Shown here one piece after another: positions 26,149 to 30,333 of a stretch of 30,333 nt of DNA. A program made the translations under genes and the position numbers. The notes under the pieces were generated by a model. That model did not search any database. It was not told the origin of the DNA and was given only the letters and a program-made list of their open reading frames with translations. Each line of letters starts with the position of its first letter. The stretch's first letter is position 1. Source of the stretch: Syntrophomonas sp. UBA5288 (GTDB lineage: Bacteria > Bacillota > Syntrophomonadia > Syntrophomonadales > Syntrophomonadaceae); NCBI GenBank assembly GCA_002408445.1, contig DHSK01000085.1, forward strand, positions 1 to 30,333. The letters run 5' to 3'.

Positions 26149-26485
26149 GAGCCCTGTCCAAGTTCAAATAGTTTAATTATATAGGGGAGTTAAATAAAAT
26201 TAAGGAGGAGTTGATAAAGTGTGTTTTAGACCACCTTCATTATCAAAACCGAGAGAGTGTCCGGCTTGTGGCAAGAAGGTTCCGCGCATGTCGGGAAAAA
26301 ATTTGAAAAATTGTCCTTTCTGCAAAGCAGAGCTCCCGGAAGAAACGATACCCTGCCCGGAATGCGGCGTTGAGCAGCCAATAAACAATAGGGTTTGCAA
26401 AAACTGCGGCTTTAACGGAAAACCGGGTTCCGGTGATCCGTTAAAACGAAAGGATAATTAAAAGTGGGCTTGGTGATGCAGACAA
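26145..26485 (+). repeat. 341-bp direct repeat, copy 2
   Basis: This is a second copy of 6017-6357 in the same orientation. Its left edge cuts IS66 tnpC; its right edge changes from GATGCAGACAA to unrelated AT-rich sequence. Two mismatches were found (26428 and 26464). It carries the last codons of the MFS gene without the rest of that gene, so the segment must have been copied from the site at 6017 or from an equivalent locus. Confidence 0.95.
26219..26461 (+). CDS. Small double zinc-ribbon protein, copy 2
   Basis: The 80-residue product is identical to that of 6091-6333, with the same GTG start and the same AAGGAGGAG ribosome binding site. The single base change inside the gene (26428) keeps the glycine codon. 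Here it has lost the operon promoter: upstream lies only the broken IS66, so it is expressed only if IS66 or BREX-side transcripts read through. The two pairs of CxxC-type ribbons are intact. Confidence 0.75.
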   Translation: MCFRPPSLSKPRECPACGKKVPRMSGKNLKNCPFCKAELPEETIPCPECGVEQPINNRVCKNCGFNGKPGSGDPLKRKDN

Positions 26486-26582
26486 ATATATATTTGCATA
26501 GTGTTTATAGAACTTAGGTTTTCCTGCAATTTCTTTATCTCAATTTTCAATAAGGTTGCGTGTTAATTTTGATCTATTCTAG

Positions 26583-26622
26583 GCCCCTGCTAAAATTCGT
26601 AAAGTTAGCAGGGGCAATTTTT
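26583..26622 (+). terminator. Rho-independent terminator after zinc-ribbon copy 2
   Basis: GCCCCTGCTAA (26583-26593) pairs perfectly over 11 bp with TTAGCAGGGGC (26605-26615), followed by AATTTTTAT. It lies outside the direct repeat. If the island were removed, it would follow the molybdoenzyme operon directly, so it may be that operon's original terminator (inference). Confidence 0.9.
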
Positions 26623-26638
26623 ATAACAATATATTACA

Positions 26639-27085
26639 ATGGAGACATGCAACTTAGGGGGTGAGTCTATAAAAAAATTCTCACTTGCAGGCAGTGTCAT
26701 TATTTTATTCTTATTATGCATATTAACAATATCGGGATGCAACACTGATGAAACCTTACCTACATGGTCAATGCATGGAAATGAGACTCTTGATTTGAAT
26801 CGGAATCTTAATCAGGAGTATATTCTGCAGTATAGAGGTAAGGATGTTGCCAAAAGGGTTGTTTGCCATCTCTCGGTAACATTAAATTCAAATACTATTT
26901 ACGAAAAGGATTTTACTTTTGACAATATGGCCTTTGAAGAAAAGGTGGAGCTCAAAAATATTATAGATGTATCCAAAACTGAAGGTTATAATTTTAGTAC
27001 TCCTAATCATCAAACTAAAATTATTATAGAGTGGGTTGATTCTAGTGGTAAAAAAAACACTGAGGAAATAGAAGTTACGACATGA
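26639..27085 (+). CDS. Small lipoprotein of unknown function
   Basis: The protein has a lipoprotein signal: positively charged KK, a hydrophobic run (SVIILFLLCILTI) and the lipobox ISGC, so the mature protein is anchored to the outer face of the membrane by its cysteine. The mature part of about 115 residues is beta-rich (VVCHLSVTLNSNTIYEKDF, later IIIEWVDSSGKK) and matches no family I recognise. ATG 26639 is the outermost start but has no ribosome binding site. AGGGGGTGAG (26656-26665) points to an in-frame ATA at 26669, which would give MKKFSLAGSV, the normal form of such a signal. It lies just outside the second repeat, upstream of the chemoreceptor. Confidence 0.7.
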   Translation: METCNLGGESIKKFSLAGSVIILFLLCILTISGCNTDETLPTWSMHGNETLDLNRNLNQEYILQYRGKDVAKRVVCHLSVTLNSNTIYEKDFTFDNMAFEEKVELKNIIDVSKTEGYNFSTPNHQTKIIIEWVDSSGKKNTEEIEVTT

Positions 27086-27245
27086 ACGTAAAATAGTACG
27101 CCTGGCGAAATAATGGGACTTATGTATCCATGACATAATCGTGAAAGCGCGAATGCTCTGGGAAATACTATAAAATAATAAGGGCACAAAATGCAGTAAA
27201 ATTTAATGTTGAGATTATCATATGAATATGAGGGGAGAGGTTGAA

Positions 27246-28727
27246 ATGAGTCTTTTAAAAAATGCGCCCTGTAAAGAAGCTTTATGTATCATTAAGAATG
27301 TAGAAGACAGATTGAATGGGAAAATCGTTGATCTTCCCAAAGTGGATTATCCAATTCATCAAAACCTGGTGAAAATTTTTGAGAAGCTGTTGTCGAGCGA
27401 AGAAAGCATGTCCAGAAGCTCCAAAAAAATGATTGGACTTACTTCCGCTTTAAGCAATTTTGACGTAGAGATGACCCATTCTTCCAACCAATTGATCGAA
27501 TTCGCCGGAGAGATGTCTTCCATCAGTGAATCAAATCTGGCTATTGTGGAAGAGATAAGCGCAAGCATGAATGAAGTGAATAACACTATCAGCAATACTT
27601 CCGATATTATGAACAATCTTCAGGAATCTTCCCGGGAACTTGTCTTGCAAAATGACGAAAGCATCACCCAGATAAATGAAATCGATATGTTGAAAAACGA
27701 TGTTTCCCGGGATGCTGCCTTAATGAGTGAACAAATCAGGGCTTTGGTCGAGATGGCGGTGAAGGTGAATGAGATTGTGAACGGCGTTGAATCCATTGCC
27801 AATCAGACCAACCTCCTGGCTTTAAATGCTGCGATTGAAGCGGCGCGGGCCGGAGAAGCCGGAAAAGGTTTTGCGGTTGTGGCGGACGAAGTCAGAAAGC
27901 TGGCAGACGACACCAAAACCAGCCTGAGCGATATGAGGTCCTTTGTTAATAATATCAAACAAGCGGCGGTGGACGGGCAGACCAGCATGGAAAACACTAT
28001 GAATTCCACCAATAAGATGCATGCCAAACTGGATATAATATCAAATACTATCGTTGAAAATGTGTCCATGCTAAAGCATACCATCAGTGATGTCGAGCAG
28101 ATCACGGAATCACTCGAAAATATAAAAGAATCTGCCCATCAGATCAATCAGGCATTGGAGGCCTCAACGCAAGATGCCGAAAAGCTTAACGTGATGACGC
28201 AGACGATTCATAATGACGCCACCCAGAGCGCAAATAACGCCAAACAAATAGCAAGGATCGATGACGAACTCAGCGAGGCCGTAAGAGAAATGATTACCTC
28301 TTTAAACGGCGGCAAAAACGCCATATCCAACCAGGAACTGCTGGAGAATATAACAAAAGCCAAGGAAGCTCATTTAAACTGGATTAAGAACTTGAGCCGA
28401 ATCGTAGATGAAATGACCGTCTATCCTTTACAGACAAACTCTAAAAAATGCGCCTTTGGTCATTTTTATCATTCCATGGATGTTTCCGGTACCATTTTGG
28501 AAGAAGTGTGGGAATCAATCGATCAGGTGCATGACGAATTACATACGAACGGCAGCAAGGTAATTGAGGCTGTTAAAGCTCAAAACCCGGAATTGGCAAA
28601 TAATCTATTTTTACAGACCGAAAAACTCTCCCGGGATGTTGTGGCTAAATTGAATGAAATCATAAGTATCATAGAAAGCAGCACAGCCCAAGGGGTTGAG
28701 CTATTAAAAACCGCAAGAGCCAGCTAA
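27246..28727 (+). CDS. Soluble methyl-accepting chemotaxis protein with C-terminal CZB zinc-binding domain
   Basis: This 493-residue protein has no membrane segment, so it is a cytoplasmic chemoreceptor. The signalling hairpin tip NQTNLLALNAAIEAARAGE with GKGFAVVADEVRKLAD is intact. The last 120 residues form a CZB domain: His376 in AHLNWI, Cys402 in KCAFGHFY, and His429 and His433 in VHDELH are the expected zinc ligands. CZB domains are known to sense zinc, or oxidants through the zinc-cysteine site. The start is ATG 27246 behind GGGGAGAGG (27232-27240); the in-frame ATG 27222 lacks a site. It lies convergent with hgcBA; a role in metal or redox sensing near these genes is only inferred. Confidence 0.92.
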   Translation: MSLLKNAPCKEALCIIKNVEDRLNGKIVDLPKVDYPIHQNLVKIFEKLLSSEESMSRSSKKMIGLTSALSNFDVEMTHSSNQLIEFAGEMSSISESNLAIVEEISASMNEVNNTISNTSDIMNNLQESSRELVLQNDESITQINEIDMLKNDVSRDAALMSEQIRALVEMAVKVNEIVNGVESIANQTNLLALNAAIEAARAGEAGKGFAVVADEVRKLADDTKTSLSDMRSFVNNIKQAAVDGQTSMENTMNSTNKMHAKLDIISNTIVENVSMLKHTISDVEQITESLENIKESAHQINQALEASTQDAEKLNVMTQTIHNDATQSANNAKQIARIDDELSEAVREMITSLNGGKNAISNQELLENITKAKEAHLNWIKNLSRIVDEMTVYPLQTNSKKCAFGHFYHSMDVSGTILEEVWESIDQVHDELHTNGSKVIEAVKAQNPELANNLFLQTEKLSRDVVAKLNEIISIIESSTAQGVELLKTARAS

Positions 28728-28743
28728 GCTGTACATTAAAACA

Positions 28744-28872
28744 ATGTATCAGTGGCAAAGGCTCGACCGTCTGGAGCATGGCATGGCCAGAAAGGGACTG
28801 CGTCCGGGCGAAAGCCCGGGCACAGTGAGAAAATGGCTGGATAAGAAAATGCGGAAAGAGGTTTGGATTTAG
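28744..28872 (+). CDS. Doubtful 42-codon ORF containing a GC-rich hairpin
   Basis: ATG 28744 opens a basic 42-residue frame (MYQWQRLDRLEHGMARKGL at its start) that ends at 28872, overlapping the end of hgcB on the other strand. There is no clear ribosome binding site. It contains CCGGGCgaaaGCCCGG (28803-28818), a very stable hairpin with a GAAA tetraloop. It could be a gene remnant or an RNA structure between two convergent genes. Low confidence. Confidence 0.2.
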   Translation: MYQWQRLDRLEHGMARKGLRPGESPGTVRKWLDKKMRKEVWI

Positions 28873-29165
28873 CAACACCCATTGGCATCACCGGAACATC
28901 CGCAATTCGGCTCAGTTCCGGTAAGCTTACCTATAATGATGGCATATGCACAACCGACACCTGATTTTACTTCAATAGCCGAAAAGGGACAGTTTTTAGC
29001 GCAGGCGCCACATTCCATGCAGCTATCCTTATCTGTTATCACTGCTTTATCCTCTTTTATCAAAAAGACTTCATGGGGACATACAATAGCACATATCCCG
29101 CATCCTTTGCATTTTTCTTCATCAAGTTTCAGTGTGACAACATTTTTTAAATATTTATGCTTCAT
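28869..29165 (-). CDS. hgcB: Mercury methylation ferredoxin HgcB
   Basis: This 98-residue protein has two [4Fe-4S] motifs, CKGCGICAIVCP (Cys19, 22, 25, 29) and CMECGACAKNCP (Cys49, 52, 55, 59). The features that separate HgcB from ordinary ferredoxins are present: the conserved Cys72 in GVGCAYAIIIGKLTGTEP and the C-terminal pair Cys97-Cys98. HgcB is known to reduce the corrinoid of HgcA and probably to bind Hg(II) through its extra cysteines. The ATG at 29165 follows AAGAGGTG (29180-29173), a site that overlaps the hgcA stop codon; the gap is 13 bases. Acts on the cytoplasmic side of the membrane with HgcA. Confidence 0.95.
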   Translation of the reverse strand: MKHKYLKNVVTLKLDEEKCKGCGICAIVCPHEVFLIKEDKAVITDKDSCMECGACAKNCPFSAIEVKSGVGCAYAIIIGKLTGTEPNCGCSGDANGCC

Positions 29166-29178
29166 TGTTAAACACCTC

Positions 29179-30282
29179 TTATATATTGGGAACGAAGGCA
29201 GCCAATAGAATTAATACGGTACCTATCGCTATACTCCCGATAATAGCCGGAACAGCTGTTTTCATTTCTTTTATTACACCTGAAAAAGATGTATAGGTGG
29301 AAGAACCGGTAAAGTTCATTGCGTAAAAGGCAGATATTGAAGGCAGGATCAGCATATAAGCCAATGCTCTTAGCAACCCATATTCCGGCTCAAGCGGCCA
29401 CCCATTCAACACATTTACATATCCAGCCCACAGGAACCCCACTAGCCAGCCCTTCCAGGCAAATGCTTTGCCGGGTATCCAGGGCAAAAGGATAGGAACT
29501 AAAACACACCCTACCAGTAGAGCTCCTGCATATCCGTAGAAATCAACTATGCCGAAAGAACCCGCTTTTAACAAATTCAGCATGAAAAGGACTCCGAAAA
29601 TTATCAAGGATACTTTAAAAGTTCCTACCAACTCTATTGGAGTCAACACCAGCCTATCATACATGTTAAACCTAACTTTTCTCATTTCCGGAGTTGCCTT
29701 CATTCCAGCTTTGAGAAAATCCTGAATGTCCGATGCTCTTACCGGGCCAAAAACAACTTTAAATCCCGATCTCTTTTGTACTTCATGTGCAGAAACTCCC
29801 GATGCACCCAATTGCGGCAATATCAAAGTTTTATGGGATACAATTCTTGAGAGATTAACAATTGATATTCGGCGTACTAATTCATCCGTCCCAAAAGTTC
29901 CTTTTCCTGCCGCACACCAGACATTGATGCCTTTGGTATCTAACACCAATATCCAGGCATTCAGGCCTGACAGCTCTTTTCTGAGCAGGTCAAAGCTCAT
30001 TTTATAATTTGCTGTAACCAAGACGGGTGACATATTATCCGCCTCTCCTATGGAGTAAACGCCGGGACTTACTTTATAATTCATTCTGTTGATGCCCCAC
30101 CTGGCTTTCCAGGTGCCTATTTTATCGTGGATAGTCAGTTCGGCTGATACTTTCTGAATTCTAGGTGAACTTATTATACTGCTTATCAGATCATCATCTG
30201 ACGGTAGAATAACGTCTAGGGGAGCACCTGAACCTTCGCAGCAACATCCCTGACGACTTTCAATTCTACTATTACCATCCAT
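29179..30282 (-). CDS. hgcA: Mercury methylation corrinoid protein HgcA
   Basis: This protein of about 367 residues transfers a methyl group from its corrinoid cofactor to Hg(II), forming methylmercury. The diagnostic cap-helix motif NVWCAAGK is intact at residues 120-127, with Cys123 as the proposed lower cobalt ligand. The C-terminal half has about five membrane spans (from VSLIIFGVLFMLNLL to IGTVLILLAAFV). The start at 30282 is chosen because GGAG (30295-30292) lies nine bases ahead; the ATG at 30297 contains that site and has none of its own. Three consecutive cysteines (13-15) near the N-terminus are notable. hgcB follows on the same strand, so the pair is complete; the promoter lies at or beyond the window edge. 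Confidence 0.96.
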   Translation of the reverse strand: MDGNSRIESRQGCCCEGSGAPLDVILPSDDDLISSIISSPRIQKVSAELTIHDKIGTWKARWGINRMNYKVSPGVYSIGEADNMSPVLVTANYKMSFDLLRKELSGLNAWILVLDTKGINVWCAAGKGTFGTDELVRRISIVNLSRIVSHKTLILPQLGASGVSAHEVQKRSGFKVVFGPVRASDIQDFLKAGMKATPEMRKVRFNMYDRLVLTPIELVGTFKVSLIIFGVLFMLNLLKAGSFGIVDFYGYAGALLVGCVLVPILLPWIPGKAFAWKGWLVGFLWAGYVNVLNGWPLEPEYGLLRALAYMLILPSISAFYAMNFTGSSTYTSFSGVIKEMKTAVPAIIGSIAIGTVLILLAAFVPNI

Positions 30283-30333
30283 TTCTAACCGCTCCATTTA
30301 CGAATATGATTTATATGAGAGTTTTGCATAATT

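Noticed and set aside
28803..28818. CCGGGCgaaaGCCCGG as a terminator for the chemoreceptor gene
   Set aside because: No T-run follows on either strand; it may still limit read-through between the convergent genes.
1..30333. CRISPR arrays and tRNA/rRNA genes
   Set aside because: No regularly spaced repeats and no cloverleaf or rRNA-like segments were noticed on either strand; this was by eye only.

Overview
The window looks like the chromosome of an anaerobic Gram-positive (Firmicutes) bacterium. Ribosome binding sites are strong (AGGAGG and GGGGGTGA types). It carries a sigma-54 controlled molybdoenzyme operon, an IS66 remnant, a complete type 1 BREX phage-defence locus and the mercury-methylation pair hgcA-hgcB. 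The mix fits Desulfitobacterium/Desulfosporosinus/Dehalobacter-like Clostridia or hgcAB-bearing Negativicutes; I cannot name the genus from sequence alone.

Layout. (1) 1-6333: the 3' end of a sigma-54 enhancer-binding activator, a terminator, a near-consensus -24/-12 promoter, then an apparent operon. Its genes encode a molybdopterin catalytic subunit, a four-cluster iron-sulfur subunit, a TorD-type chaperone, an MFS carrier and an 80-residue double zinc-ribbon protein. Neither enzyme subunit has a Tat signal and there is no membrane anchor, so I infer a soluble cytoplasmic enzyme acting on a substrate brought in by the MFS carrier. (2) 6358-26144: an accessory island. It holds a HipA-like kinase with a DUF3037 partner, BREX (brxA, brxB, brxC, two unlisted genes, pglX, pglZ, brxL), a membrane protein, a broken secreted HExxH protein and a truncated IS66. 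(3) 26486-30297: a small lipoprotein, a soluble chemoreceptor with a CZB zinc-binding domain, and hgcB-hgcA on the minus strand.

The island is bracketed by two copies of a 341-bp direct repeat (6017-6357 and 26145-26485; 2 mismatches by eye). The repeat holds the last codons of the MFS gene plus the whole zinc-ribbon gene. One recombination between the copies would remove 20,128 bp and join the molybdoenzyme operon directly to the lipoprotein/chemoreceptor/hgcAB segment. This looks like an island gained by single crossover, or a duplication followed by rearrangement.

The most promising unexplained piece is the two-gene insert between brxC and pglX: a two-ended zinc-ribbon protein translationally coupled to an Abi-like protein. 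It is clearly more AT-rich than the BREX core and sits in the BREX transcription unit. The middle of pglX is similarly AT-rich, as expected if its target-recognition part has been swapped.
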